Below, piece after piece: positions 18,029 to 30,244 of a stretch of DNA of 64,000 nt (the stretch's first letter is position 1; every line of letters starts with the position of its first letter). This DNA is from Trichosphaerium sp. ATCC 40318 (Eukaryota; Discosea; Flabellinia; Trichosidae). Below the pieces are notes generated by a model. It was not told the DNA's origin. It made no database searches and saw only the letters and a program-made list of their open reading frames with translations. The stretch spans positions 1 through 64,000 of the forward strand of contig JALMLS010000577.1 of the NCBI GenBank assembly GCA_038496445.1, given 5' to 3'. A program made the translations under genes and the position numbers.

Positions 18029-20195
18029 CTAATCGAATCCATACAACCTTGGCTGCTTAACTGGAGGTGGTGGTCTCTCTGCTGGAGTGAAAATATGTCT
18101 AAAAATAAGAAAGGTTAGAAACAAGGAGAGAATAATAATCCACGTACATTTCTCTTTTACCATCAGCATCGTATGTAACATAAGAAGCTTTGTTCTCCAT
18201 ACCGCAATAATTAGGAGCAGAAAACACTGTAAGTACTTTCTTGTCATGACTCCAAAAGAATCCCTATAACAGTAATGAGCATAACGCAAACAAAAAAACT
18301 TTGTGGATTCAAAACAAAAAAAACCAAAAAATCAGGTGGGGTTTTTTTTTAAAAATCTTCAATATGAATCCTGGAGCATTATAATATACATGGGTAAAAC
18401 ATATTGTGTTTTGAAAATACTCACTTTACAACGAAAGTCATGAGTAAGAAAAAAAAGAAAAAAGAAAGAAAAAAAAAAGTAACAATTGTTTGAAAATAAT
18501 GTAGAGTTTGTTTGTATTACCTGATCAGCAAGTTTATGAGCTCTTATTATCAAATCAATATTATTATTTTTAATGAACTTAAATGTTACATCTGATCCAA
18601 AAAGAAAACCAACACCACGTGGTGATCTTTTATAACCAGCTTTATTATAAGGATCGCTCCACAACAAATCTAAAAAAAAAAGGAACGAACATTAGTACAA
18701 AAAAAAGACACTTTCTTTAGTCCCTTTCACTTCATACCTCCTATAGGTCCCTTACTTGGAGCCTCTTGCCAACGTGGCAAGCAACGGACATCATCTATAC
18801 TATTTATCTCAGGAGATAATCCACCGTGAATGCAAAAGATACGTTCTTTTGGACTCGTTATTAATGCAGCCAAAGGTAATACGTCAAAGACGTTATTCAA
18901 ATATTGCCAAACCTCATTAGGAGGTAAAGGGTACTTTCTTAAACATTCAACCATCAATCCATACCTATTAAACAAAAACATAAGCAAAAACAGTGAGTGA
19001 CAAAAACAAACAAAAAAAAAAGATTTACAGGTTTTTTTAGTTTTGTGATTTCTCATCTGTAGAAAACAACACATCGCACGTGGATAATTGTGCGCAAGGG
19101 ATATGATATAAAAGTAACCTGGGAGAATCATATAAAGGTTTTTTTTGACAAGAGCATAAACCTCGTTCGCAGAAAAGTTGACAAAATCGAAGTACAAAAA
19201 AAGAACAAAATTTAGGGTTCCGTACGCTCTATTTATTTCTCTAGCCTCATGATTACCACGTAATAGTGTTATATGATCAGGGTACTTTAGTTTATAACAA
19301 AAAAGTAATGATATTACTTGAAGTGAGTCTGGTCCTCTAATAAACGATAACAGTAAGTAAAATTAACAAGAACAAGCGGGAAACAAAAACTCGTGAAAAA
19401 AAAAAAAATCGGATTCCTCTCTATTTGCCATTTTATCGAGCGACTAGGTAGCCCACGCACCTATCAACATAGTCTCCAAGGAATAAATACTTATTTTCTT
19501 TAACATGCCCAGCTAATTTTAATAGCTTCTTTAAATCCCAGTATTGACCATGTAAGTCACCAACCTAACGTGAACGTATGTTTTTAGCGTCTTTGCTTTG
19601 TTTTTGTAGAATGAACTTTTTTTCTTTCAAAAAAGAAAAATAGATTTATGGGATTTGTGATGCTGTTTTCGTACCAGAGTTAATGGAGCTGTCAAAGGTA
19701 CTACTGTAGGTTCCTCTTGTAGCACTTGTCTTACCTTTCTAGCCATTAATAAACCAAAAAAATAAAAAAGGTCGTTTCGGGCCGTTTATATGTTTATATT
19801 GCGTCAACAGAGCTACGTACCTGTGAGCAAACGATTTTAAGATCGTCCATTGACAACAATTTGTTGTCTTCTAATGATGCTATACATGCGTCTAAATCTA
19901 CTGACGCTTCTTCTGCGCACATACGCGACATGTGAGACCGACATATGTTCCGGCGCTGGCTTTTAACTTTTTCAACTACCACTTCGCCTAGGTGGAAGCA
20001 ATTAGCGCTGAGGTGAGTATTAAACGTTTTGAGCAATAAACGCTAAAATCGTCTGAGGTGCATTTTGCGCGTATTTTCAACGCGAAAAGACACCAAACCA
20101 TTCTACTACGTACCTATTTGTATCTTAGACAATTCAAGAGGCGGAATAACCTGAACACGCTTTGTATTCTTTTTACTCCCTGTAGGGTCTGCCAT
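18029..20195 (-). CDS. PP2A-type serine/threonine protein phosphatase, catalytic subunit
   Basis: Exons read in order give [20 protein letters not shown], then the metal-binding motifs [23 protein letters not shown] and [11 protein letters not shown]. The C-terminal half has [52 protein letters not shown] and [14 protein letters not shown]. These are the full set of PPP-family catalytic motifs with a PP2A-like spacing. The tail [20 protein letters not shown] replaces the usual PP2A TPDYFL end, so it is a divergent PP2A/PP4/PP6 relative and not the canonical subunit. The proposed first exon (ATG 20195, [15 protein letters not shown]) joins in frame across a roughly 170-nt intron and adds about 45 residues before the normal start region. 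Translation may instead begin at MCAEE near 19924. About six introns. Confidence 0.8.
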
Positions 20196-20787
20196 TGCTA
20201 TTACCTTACACGCGGAGTATCCATGCGCCTGTTTCTTTTAATATAACCGAGCGGGGTCAGCTTAATTGCATGACGTTCTTATTTAGGTTTATTCCTCCAA
20301 AGCCTCCTGTGTAGTTCGTACTACCATAGTAGAGCAAGAAACTGGTGTTTCTGGAATATTAGGAAGTTACCCCCGATAAGAACACTGTGTCACTACTGTA
20401 TCATGTATGGTTACTATGAAAGTGGGCTTAAAGTACACTCGGTACGTATTTAATTGCAGATTAAAGCAATAACCGCTAGAATAAACTGTTCTTCTACTTT
20501 TTTTGAAACAATTGTAAATTCTCTGTACCTCAGTTTGCACGCTATTCATAGATGTATCCTCATGCTACCTGATACTACGTACAAAAGTATACAGGGAGAA
20601 GCATATGGAAGGCTCGTATAAGCACATGATAATGTTTAAGTGAGTTTGAGGCGACATGTTGGACGAATCGCAGATCCGAGATTTCATTTGGAACAAAATT
20701 CGCTCCTTGAGAGTTGTAAGAATTCTGTAGTCAATTGTTACAACAATAACTGAAATTATGTCTTTATTTAGCTATGTTACTTTTTTC
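20196..20787. other. Intergenic/unresolved stretch
   Basis: No complete gene. A minus-strand frame (20367-20549) and a plus-strand ATG at 20656 (MLDESQIRDFIWNKIRSL followed by a GTAAGA donor) are both open but join to nothing convincing. The 3' end of the archaemetzincin gene would be expected here, and no HExxH-encoding exon was found. Confidence 0.3.
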
Positions 20788-21734
20788 TTAACCTCTTACT
20801 CGATGTTGTATTGTCCACAACAAGTTTCCTCTTTTTTTCTTATTTTCTTCTTCGTGTACAGCTACTTTACAACTCCTTAGTAGTAGAAGTCTGTTATCCT
20901 TTAATGTGCGTCTCTTCTTATTCTTATGAAAAAGAGGGTCATATCGAGCAAAGCTAAAGACGCCAACACATCCAGAAGCCATACCAACTGTGAAAGTATC
21001 TGTTTCGCCAGCATACAAGTCATTCATTGTTACACCAAGTACACAGTATGCATTGGTTAAATCCTCTCGTATATCTTTAAGCATCTTTAAAAAATAAGAA
21101 ACCTTGTACTGGATAGCATCTTCAGGCGTCCTATCTTCATACCAAGGATGACACCTGCAGAACAAAAAAAAGTGAGTTTTCAAAAGAAAAACATAAAAAA
21201 ACTGAGGTACCTTCTTGAGCGGAGTGGCCAAGACTTACGTCCTTTACGTAAGGTGTGTATTTTCCTTGATACAATTACTTTACAGTCATTAAGGCATTTG
21301 ACTGTTATAGGGTAGTAGAATGCTTGACAATAGTCGATTATTTTTGTGACATCAATTTCATTGAATGATCCAAAAGGTTGAATGTAAATTACACTGCCAT
21401 GTCTGTTACTCCTTCTCTTCCATCTCTCCGACCTACACAAACAGTTAGTATGTTCAAAAACCCACATAAGGTTCTTGAGGATACCAGTTGAGGTAAGTTT
21501 GTTTGCGAAGCGGTTTCTGAGCGAGGTAGTCGTCTATGTGGTTTGGTTGTGGTATTGGCGGGAAAAAACGATCGTTTGGCTGATAAACCGCTGGAATAGA
21601 ATCGAGGGCTAATGTCAAAAGGTAAGCTTGGATCGTTGTTTGTAAATTTAACTCATACGGAATCCGATGCCTTCAGCACGTTCTTTGTTAGTTGGTAAAT
21701 CAAGCACAGGAATATGAGCTTCTTCGGTTGACAT
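20788..21734 (-). CDS. AMZ-like: Archaemetzincin-like protein with abnormal zinc site
   Basis: ATG at 21734 (MSTEEAHIPVLDLPTNKERA). Exons join in phase through YLNWSERWKRRSNRHG and SVIYIQPFGSFNEIDVTKII (first half of the domain), then CHPWYEDRTPEDAIQYK and AYCVLGVTMNDLYAGETDTF, SGCVGVFSFARYD, and LLLLRSCKVAVHE. These are the order and wording of archaemetzincins, zinc metallopeptidases with the signature HExxHxxGxxHCxxxxCxMN. The sequence reads HEEENKKKRGNLLW..., and no downstream exon supplies the second and third His or the CxMN. This copy therefore appears inactive, truncated at its 3' end, or spliced in a way not visible here. It diverges from the C2-domain gene across 280 bp. Confidence 0.7.
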
Positions 21735-22014
21735 GTTGATGAAAAATATATGGAAGCTGTTTGACATTTAAACGGTTTGAATCATTGAACCCGACGTTAT
21801 GACGTTCATTTTTTCGCAATGAATTTTTGGGATAAATATTAAGTTTGTCAAAGATGACAGCCACATGTCGAAAAATTGAGGTTACCTTGGTCTGTGAGTA
21901 AGGTTCTTGTCTCACGTTTTCAAGTTTAACCACGCATCTCGAGCCGTGGACTTAAGTTGTGCGAGATTAAGCCATTTTTTCATTTGCAACCACTTTTGTG
22001 CAAAACAAGCAAAC

Positions 22015-23442
22015 ATGGCTGAGGAGAAATTTCAAGCTATAATACAGATAGTAAGAGCTACAGATTTAAAGGTCGCTGATAAGAATGGGACATCAGATCC
22101 TTACGTAAAGTGCTACATGGCTCAAAACGCAGACCAAGCATTTAAATCGCACGTACGTTAAATATAATACAAAATTAGAGCAGAATAACGCCTTTTACCT
22201 AAAACTGCTTCAGCTTTCTCAAACAGTGATTAATGTACGTTTTTAGGTTATCAAACGTGAGTTAAATCCTCACTGGGATGTTTTATGGACAACAACAGCT
22301 GTAAAAAGCGACGAACTCGTTTTCGAAGTTTGGGACAAGGATAAATTCGGCAAGGACTTCCTTGGTATTGTAAGGGTCAAGGCATCTTCATTAACTGCCG
22401 AAGATAAGTCACTCAGCCTTCCTCTTGAACCTCGTTCACCAAAGGATGAAGGTGTTAAAGGAGAGATACATATAACGGTCCGATCAGCAGAGGTTACAAT
22501 AGTTGATGGTGGAGCCACAAAAAAAAAGATTTCAAAGCATCTTTTAGTACCTATTTTGACAAACAATATGGCTCCTCTCTTGGCTGAGATGTCACCAAAG
22601 TTATTGCGTACTGTAGATATTACAGGATTACAATGTATAAGAAACACAATATTAGTTCATTTCGGTGCAATGCATGGATATGCTAAACAAGGTGTCTACC
22701 TTGAAAGTGTCCAAAAACAAGGTAATTCAAAAAGAACAAGAAAAAAAATGCTGCAATACTGTGTAGCATGCTCTAAAACACGAGGTTTTAAATTTTATAC
22801 AAACCCTTGATATAACATATTTGAAAACAACAAGATTTGTTACTATTAGTAACATCGACAATCATATAAAAAGAGAAAAGAAGAAAACTTCTATTTTCAA
22901 AACGAAAAAAAAAACTAAATCATTTTCTTCGCTGTCAACCACTCTTCGCCCACTAACAGCTTTTTGTTTTAGGTAAAATAAAGATACGTCAATCAGCACA
23001 TACTTACGCATTCGATAACGGAGGAATGGATATTAAATGTACATGGAAAGACCATAAACTAACAAAGTTTAATTTCGGTTCTGTTGTTATAACAAGTTTA
23101 TACAAAGAGCCATTAAAGATGATAATATTTGCTGAACATGTTAAAAAAGCACTAGAACAAATATCTACCTTAGAAGGTGAACAAACAGCCAAAACAAGCT
23201 GTGACACTCAATTCGCTGAAGGACCAAGATACCCTCTATTGAAGGCCTTAGTTTGTGGTAAAAATGTTACTGTATCTCATGGGTACTCTTCAGAGGATGA
23301 GGAAACAGCTAAGAGCTCAAAGAAACAAATTAAACTTAATGTTAAGATCGTTGTATCCAAAGAAGGAGAAGAACCAAAAAATATTATTGTAACGTTACTT
23401 CTAACATCATTTAACGCTAAAATTGTTGATTGGACTGAATAA
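22015..23442 (+). CDS. C2-domain protein
   Basis: Three exons. ATG at 22015 gives MAEEKFQAIIQIVRATDLKV, then ADKNGTSDPYVKCY, IKRELNPHWDVLW and WDKDKFGKDFLGIV: a full N-terminal C2 domain of about 125 residues with the usual Ca-binding aspartates (ADKNGTSDP and DKDKFGKD loops). The remaining 230 residues form a conserved-looking but unfamiliar domain (KKKISKHLLVPILTNNMAPL, GGMDIKCTWKDHKLTKFNFG, CGKNVTVSHGYSSEDEE), possibly a second beta-sandwich. Introns start with GTACGT (after KSH) and GTAATT (after VQKQ). C2 domains bring proteins to phospholipid membranes, often with calcium. There is no membrane segment, so it is probably cytosolic and recruited to membranes. Confidence 0.8.
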
Positions 23443-23723
23443 TAAATCAAACACTTAGGACATTTCTTGAACAAGTTTTTGTTGTGTTCGAATGAGTACC
23501 GTCCGTTTTAGTTCCTTTAACGTACAGTTTGTTTTTCAAAGCAAGCAGTGTGAAGAGTCGCTTTTTTTTTGATAAAAAAATCTACCTACTCGCGTAGCGC
23601 ACGTAAAACGTCATAAGTATGTATGCGTAGATGAATTATTTCGCGTAGATGTGAATTGCAAAATGACCGAAAATTGTTTAAATGTAAAGGGCTTTACCTT
23701 TGTTTGAATTTATTTATTTATAC

Positions 23724-24880
23724 TCAATCTCTTTCGTACACGGCGGTGAGATGATCATCAATCACTTGCTCGGACAAACAACGGAATTTAGGGTTATCAA
23801 CGCTGACAATACCAACTTCAACAGCAGAAGCTTTGAAATCCGTTGATAGCACAGATTGCAACGTATTGAGAGCGAATTGAATGGTAGCATCCTCGTCTAG
23901 AGCTGGATCTTCCTTTAAACGCTTTTCAAGAAAATTATTGGCTTCAATTTCTTTTACACCAGCAGCTGTGGCTTTGTAGCCATAGTAGTAACTAACAGGT
24001 GTAAGTTTAAGCTGAATTAGACTTAAAAAAACTTCACAAAGTTATTCTTTTTTTTGTGTACCCAGCTGGATCGCATTTAAACAGTTGTGGGCCGTCTTCA
24101 ACATCAATGCTTATCAATATCATAGATACACCTAAAGGTCGCATGTATGCTTGCTAAAAAGAAGGTGTAAGGAGAAAGAGAAACAGACATTTTGGACAAA
24201 CTGAATTTCAAATCAATTTTTTTTTGGAAAAATTATTGAGCGAGCAGTTGTTGCTTTGTCGTAAACATACTTGTGTTCTGACTTGAGCAATGTCAGCCAT
24301 TCTCTTGGCCAAATAAGATACTGGAATTTCGTAACCTAAGAGACGTTTACAAGTCAGTTTTTTAGGCGTTTTGTTAACCGTTCTGTGTGTAACATACCAT
24401 ACTTGTATTTGAATTCAGCGGCCTCATAACGTGCCCGTTGCACTTGCGCTCGCGCATCAGCTAAACCAATAGAGTTAATTTTTGCCAATTGCCGTTTTGT
24501 AGCGATTTAAAAATTTTCTTTTTTATTATCGTTTCTACAACGTACCCATCATTCCTGTTTGAACGCAGCCAATTGATGGTGTTATAGTGAATAAATGGGT
24601 TACAGTTGAAGGGTCTAGCAATTTATCCTATTCAAACTTAATTGTATTGGTGTATAGACGACGTACAGGCACTTTCTTCTCTGTAACAACCACACAACAG
24701 TTTTTTCCTCTTATCGCGACAGAAGTCTGTGCTGCAGCTTTTACAGCCTTACCGGCATACTCTATAACCAATTAACGCTGAAAACAAATATTATATCATA
24801 CCAACTTGATATAAACGCCCTTGTGGCGAAAATATAGTAATATGTCTATCGTAACCAGCGCTTGCTCCTCTCCTTGCCAT
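23724..24880 (-). CDS. PSMA6: 20S proteasome subunit alpha type 6
   Basis: ATG at 24880 ([20 protein letters not shown]) carries the alpha-type signature ([16 protein letters not shown]) across a GTATGA intron. Then come [63 protein letters not shown] and [20 protein letters not shown]. The end is [16 protein letters not shown]. The [16 protein letters not shown] start and the AHL..AERD-like tail are diagnostic of the iota/alpha6 (yeast Scl1) subunit. Alpha subunits form the outer rings and gate of the proteasome and are not catalytic. About six introns. It shares an 86-bp head-to-head promoter with the gene at 24967. Confidence 0.93.
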
Positions 24881-24966
24881 CAAAAATCTTGTCACGCAAA
24901 GCTCGAATTATTTTGACCTCAAGAGCGTTTGGTTAGCCCATCTTTTTTCATAACTGCCACAGCAAC
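24881..24966. promoter_or_regulatory. 86-bp bidirectional promoter
   Basis: The start codons of the proteasome alpha6 gene (minus, 24880) and the gene at 24967 (plus) are separated by only this stretch, so it must hold both core promoters or 5' leaders. No TATA box is obvious. It contains GTCACG and T-runs. Confidence 0.45.
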
Positions 24967-25656
24967 ATGACACATAAATTATATCAAGTAGGGTCTATTA
25001 CAGACATTGAAACTGGCAAAGTTGAACGAAAAGAGAACCGACAAGGCGAGGCTTACCCATTCATTATCGCCGAGGAGTACAAATTAACGTATACCTTCAA
25101 CAGTGGCGAAGAAGGACAAATAACTGTTCCAGTTGACTTTTGCTTAAAAGGGCCTTCAGGCACTGGCATACCATTCGTCAGCGACGCGTGGGTGATCAAA
25201 GAGTGGTTGTACACCAGACAACGTTTTGCTAATGGCGAACCAGTACACCGGCGCTTAGCAGACAATATTGTGGCCGCAATATTAGTAAAGGAGGGCCGAC
25301 AGAGGGAAAAATCGCGTTGGTGGGTTGGTGAACGCTCACGCAATGGAGAATCTCAATGGAGACACGGTAGAAAAGCGTACGCACTTGCCCATTTGGGCTA
25401 AAAGTTTTCGCTTTATATTTGGCCAAATACCGTTAACGGCACTAGCGGACCACTATTCTCCCGCGATATGCCAGAGTACCAGAAAGGAGGCTCTTCAAGT
25501 CGTGTTAGTGTGTCACCAAGAGCTACAAAAAAAGCAGAACCAGCTGTAGAGCCAACTCCAGAACCAGAACCAGTAGCACCTGTAGCCGAAACAAAAGAAC
25601 CTGAACCAGAGCCAGCCGAAGCACCAAAGGCAGCCGAAACAGAAACTCAAGAATAA
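24967..25656 (+). CDS. Hypothetical protein with acidic Pro/Glu-rich tail
   Basis: ATG at 24967 begins MTHKLYQVGSITDIETGKVE. The first 110 residues are a compact, probably globular domain (YKLTYTFNSGEEGQITVPVD, GIPFVSDAWVIKEWLYT, HRRLADNIVAAI). The last exon (25468-25656) encodes RVSVSPRATKKAEPAVE followed by a tail of PEPEP and ETKEPEPEP units ending ETETQE-TAA. The join between them is an intron somewhere in 25270-25450, and the exact donor is uncertain (a GTGGGT donor gives the right phase). No signal peptide or membrane span. No family recognised. Confidence 0.55.
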
Positions 25657-25746
25657 ATTCTTGTAGCACGTAGTGCGAGTATATAAAACATTTGATTGTA
25701 AAGAAATACGAAAGTTTGAAATAATTTTTTTGGTTTTGGTTTGTTT

Positions 25747-27553
25747 TTAACCCATAATCTTTATCAATTTACGGTAAGGTTTTGGTTCCATGTACGGTTC
25801 TTCTCCTTTCTTCACATGGAAAACTTCTGAATAATCAACATCTGATGTGTTACACTTGTAAACTACCGCACGAACGTCAACATTATGCTCTGCTTTGTAC
25901 TTTGACAGCTCTACATTGAGAAGGTAAGTTTAAACTGAAAAAAAAAAAAAGAAAGAAAACAATTTCGTACTTTCGATAAAGTCCAAGAGTTCAAGCAAAC
26001 CACGGTCATCCTCACGTCCTCTCCAATCAGGAATCACAACAACATTTTCTTTAGCCTCAAAGAGATTAATACCTGTATCAAAGGCTACCAAAGAGTCCAT
26101 AGGGCGGTTCAAGTAACGCAAGTGCTATTTGAAACATTTTGTGAGTAATCTTTATTTTCATGATAGTATCATACCTTTAGCGATTTTCTCCAACTCTCTG
26201 ATGCGTGCTCCCTATATAACATATGCGAAATATGTTCTTCTGGATCAATCAAAATTGGGATAAGCTCACTGCAATTCTAGAAAAAAAAAAGAACGTAAGC
26301 ACATAGAAATTTAGCTTTCAAAAAAAAAAAAAAACGAACGTACAGCAGCTCTGATACTACTCCATATAATAATCTCTGCATGCTTTGCAACTTCTTTGAC
26401 AAAGTACTTAGTATGCTTTCTATAACGTGGTTGGTCAGGACCGTGCCCGTCCTGTAAGCAGGAAAGTGGTAAGAAGAAGTATCCAATATTGAACTGATCA
26501 AAACAAAAAAAAAAAAAAAAAAAGTTTTCCTGCAGCCACAGAAATAGCTCCTTGCGTTGCAAATAAAAAAACCCGTATTTTCAAGGCGTGCCCTAGGGCC
26601 AAAAAAAAAAGAAAGAAGAATTGAACTCTGTGGAGGGACGAAAAAAGGGTAGGATTTGAAAGAATAGCCCTATTCATAGGTGCAGAGAACCTTGGAAAAT
26701 ATGATTTCTACAAAAACCCAAAAAGAAAAGCAAGTCGTACAGTAAGGACATGGACAAATAAATCCAAATCGAAAACTACACTAATTGGTTTCTTATCACC
26801 ACTCTTTGGGTCAACTTCTTTCAAATACTGCTTAGGCAACTCTTGTGGGTCTACCCATTTAACGCCGTCTTCAGTAGATCTACAAAAAAAACCCGTTAAA
26901 TCTTTGACTTGTGAACTCGTTTTTTCGTGCCCAAGTGCTCTCCATAAGTTGTAGTTTGAATCCTGGTGCGCGTAGTGATTAACTGTGAAAAAAAATTCAA
27001 GAATTCTCCAAGCATGGTAAAAAACAGTTCTTATTAATCCTCCAGGAGCTATTAGTTGTGTTAGAAGCAATTTCAAGAGCTAGTGTCAAGTTGCCTGAAG
27101 TAATTTCACTTACAAGAACCTTGCCAGGTTGGAATACGCCCCAGTTCTTCTTCTAGTTCACTTGCTGCGGTCCGAGCAAAAGCTGGGTGAAAATGTCAAT
27201 ACTTAACCAATTGTCAAAGGTTGTCCGCTTACCGTTCGATAGCTCTTCATGGAAGGGTTCAGCAGCTGTCTTGAACTTAGGCATCTTTTCGTCTTCTTCA
27301 CAATTGGCGTTGTCGTTTTGAAACAAATAATCTTGTAGTATATCAATAAACAATCTATTAGGGCTGTTGTAGTACATAAACCACTAAATGCTGCTGCTCC
27401 CGCTGCAAAAGCGAATTTGTTGTATGTTGTATCTTTACGCACAGCAGTTGCGTTCCTGCGTTGTGTAGTGTGCCATGTCGTTCTTTGGTATTTTCTTCGT
27501 CTCTGTGTCTTGTGGCTATACACAGAACCACGTGAGCAGTATTTACGTAACAT
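25747..27553 (-). CDS. TIM50: Mitochondrial import inner membrane translocase TIM50
   Basis: ATG at 27553 (MLRKYCSRGSVYSHKTQRRR) opens an Arg/Lys-rich presequence without acidic residues. A short hydrophobic segment (NKFAFAAGAAAFSG) fits a single inner-membrane span. After an acidic linker come IKEVDP..KPISVVFDLDLFVH (the NIF/HAD motif I position), RYRKHTKYFVKEVAKHAEII with IWSSIRAA, HLRYLNRPMDSLVAFDTG and ENVVVIPDWRGREDDRGLLE. The end is KKGEEPYMEPKPYRKLIKIM. This order matches TIM50, the receptor of the TIM23 complex that takes presequence proteins from TOM. Both aspartates of the DxDx motif are kept. About eight introns, several with long A-runs near the acceptors. It shares a 96-bp promoter with the divergent NDOR1 gene. 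Confidence 0.85.
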
Positions 27554-27649
27554 TCGCGTGAAATACGCTGTAGTGAGTTTCACCAATCTGAAAAAAAAAA
27601 CTGAAGAAAAAGTGAGTCAACTCTAGTATGGCACTACCGAAGTCTCAGA
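27554..27649. promoter_or_regulatory. 96-bp bidirectional promoter
   Basis: The only DNA between the start codons of TIM50 (minus) and NDOR1 (plus). It has a run of ten A (around 27590) and GTGAGTCA, and no TATA box. Both genes serve mitochondrial or Fe-S functions, so co-expression is plausible. Confidence 0.4.
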
Positions 27650-30244
27650 ATGGAGAGGAACCTACTTATACTGTTTGCTACGCAAACAGGAACTGCATTG
27701 GGTGTCAGTGAAGAAATTCGGAGAGAAGCTACAAGGTATGGAATTGTATTAAAATACATGTCGTTACATGACTCTCACATGTACTAGGAGACGTTTTAAA
27801 ACACAAACGCGTTCATTTGAAGACTATGACATTGTACGCTAAACACAACTACCCACACGCTAATACACATTAAGAGAAACCTTCCCACCGAGTCTTTAGT
27901 TATTTTCGTTGTATCAACAACAGGGCAAGGCGAAGTACCGGATATGATGAAAGTACGCGTATTTGAGCTGTCCTGTTACTGTACAATTAACCTCTGAGCT
28001 AGAAGAGTTGGCGTATGTTACGATCGCGTCGGTTGGATGCGTCAGCGCTACGAGGAACATCCTTTGGAGTATTTGGACTAGGTGATTCCGGTACAACACC
28101 AAAAAGAGCACAGCACGCGTTTATCCTTTTTGAGAATTCTTTTCTTTTGATTTGCATTGTTTTGTCTTATTCGGGCTTACATAACCTTTAGGTTACGTAA
28201 AATACAACAGACCAGCACGTATGCTTCACAATAGACTCAAACAGATTGGTGGATCTAGTATAATTCGCTGTGGGGATGGAGATGATCAACATCCTTTTGG
28301 GTACTTGTTATTTTTTTTACCGTTGCGATCTTTTGGCGTCAAACACTCCTAGAAGCTCACGTGATTATCTAGACTTTATGGAGATCTCTTTCCATGGATG
28401 GAAGAGTTATGGAAAAGCCTAGACAGGTTGTGTCCTCTTCCACCTGGCCAAAAAATTATGCCTAAAGGGATACAGTATCCTACTGTTTGTAACAAAACTG
28501 AAACTAATTTTTTTTACTTTTCTTCACTCTGATAGACCTCCACCACGCTTCAAAGTTACGATTGCAAGTGGAGATACTAGGAAAAAACAAGAAGTATCCT
28601 CCAAAGGGCCATGGACTCGTCATAATCCGTACAAGGCGGTTCTTAAATCAAACAATCGATTGACTTCTGAGGATTGGACACAAGATGTTAGACACATTGT
28701 ACTTGATATAGCAGATGCCAATATCAACTATGAACCTGGTAGCGTAGTATATATAGCTCCTTGTAATAATAGGGAGAAGACACTAAAGGCTCTAAAAGCT
28801 TTGGGATTAGACCCAGAACTGATTATTCAGAGCATTGAAACAAATAATGATTGGGATCAAGGTTTTGATCAGAAAATCGATTTCCCTATTTCCTTACTGT
28901 ATGATATACTATTTAATAGCCTTACATCACTCACGTATACCTAGTGATCTTGTAGTATATCATTTGGATATCTTTGGGAAGCCTCAACGCTATTTTTTTG
29001 AGCTTTTGTCGTACTTTGCTACAGAGAAATTACATAAAGACAAACTCGCTTATTTCTCAACAAAAGAAGGTCAAGGTGATTTATGGGAGTATGTAACACG
29101 TGCAAGTAGATCATATGTAGATATTTTCTCAGAGTTTGCTTCAGCTAAGCCACCACTTCCTTACTTTTTGGAATTACTTCCTCCATTACGGTACTTCTTC
29201 TTTTTTATTATCTTTTTCATTGAAAGTATAATTTTTGTTTGTTCTCTTGATGCGTTTTTAAAAAACGTTGTATTAATTTCAGTTCTCTGTAGTGCAAGAC
29301 CGTTCTCTATATCATCGGCTCAAGAAAACACTGAAGGAGAAATTCACGTGTCATTGGCTGTTGTTAGATATAAGTCTAAAATTAATAGATTAAAGAATGG
29401 TGTTTGTTCTTCTTGGTTGGCTAGTATGGACTCTACAAAGAATATTAAAGTACCTATATGGGTAAGACCTGGTACTATGAATCTTCCTAAAGATCATAAA
29501 ACACCTGTCATATTCGTTGGTCCTGGAACTGGTTGTGCTATTTTTAGGTTAGCCATGTTTTTGTTTGGTTGCTTTTTTTTTTTGTTTCTGAAAGAGGTTT
29601 TGTTGACAACTTGTTTAGGAGCTTTTTGTTTCATAGAATGGCACTACAGAGTAAAGGTGAAGTACTTGGACCTGCCGCTATGTTTTTTGGATGCCGTAAA
29701 GCATCAAAAGACTACTTGTATGAGAAGGAGTGGCAAAATTTTTGGATAAGAAAGTGCTTACAAATTTTTATGTTGCTCATTCAAGAGACCAAGAAAAGAA
29801 GGTATGCTTATTAGTTTTTATTTACAATCAGCATGTGGTCATACGGTTAAGCCTTTTTTGGTGTCTTGAAATATGTTTCAGTTGAAGCAAGAGCCGTTGT
29901 TTTGACAAAGAAACGACATAGAATTTTTTTGGATAACCGCTTTTTTTTGGTTCTCACTCATGCTGTAGTCTTATGTTTGGCATAAAATGAAAGAAGCTGG
30001 TAATGAAATATGGGACATGATAGAAAAAGGTTAGTATCATAGTTATGATGCCCAGCAAATAACTAATTTCTTTCACAAAGGAGGTCATTTTTATATTTCT
30101 GGTTCAGCGGAAAAAATGCCAAGGGATGTACGAAGAACTCTTGTTCAAGTGATTAGAGACTTTGGTTCTATGGACGATGATTCAGCTGAGGCGTATGTGC
30201 AGCAAATGGAGGTTAAAGGTCGTTACTGTACTGAAACATGGTAA
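27650..30244 (+). CDS. NDOR1: NADPH-dependent diflavin oxidoreductase (Tah18/NDOR1 type)
   Basis: ATG at 27650 (MERNLLILFATQTGTALGVS) is the FMN-binding flavodoxin start. It is followed by VVSTTGQGEVPDMM, a GDGDDQHPFG acidic loop and a linker. The FAD/NADP half shows EPGSVVYIAPCNN, IPSDLVVYHLDIFGKPQRYF, ARPFSISSAQ, VPIWVRPGTMNLP, PVIFVGPGTGCAIFR, FFGCRKASKDYLYEKEW and YVWHKMKEAG. The final residues YCTETW-TAA carry the conserved C-terminal aromatic that stacks on FAD. The family passes electrons from NADPH to Dre2/CIAPIN1 for cytosolic Fe-S cluster assembly. About ten introns. The upstream in-frame-looking ATG at 27628 is in another frame and was not used. It reads divergently from TIM50. Confidence 0.9.

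Noticed and set aside
20656-20980. Plus-strand open frame (MLDESQ..., continuing past 20770)
   Set aside because: It lies antisense to a recognisable archaemetzincin exon. The hydrophobic content comes from Lys/Glu codons read in reverse.
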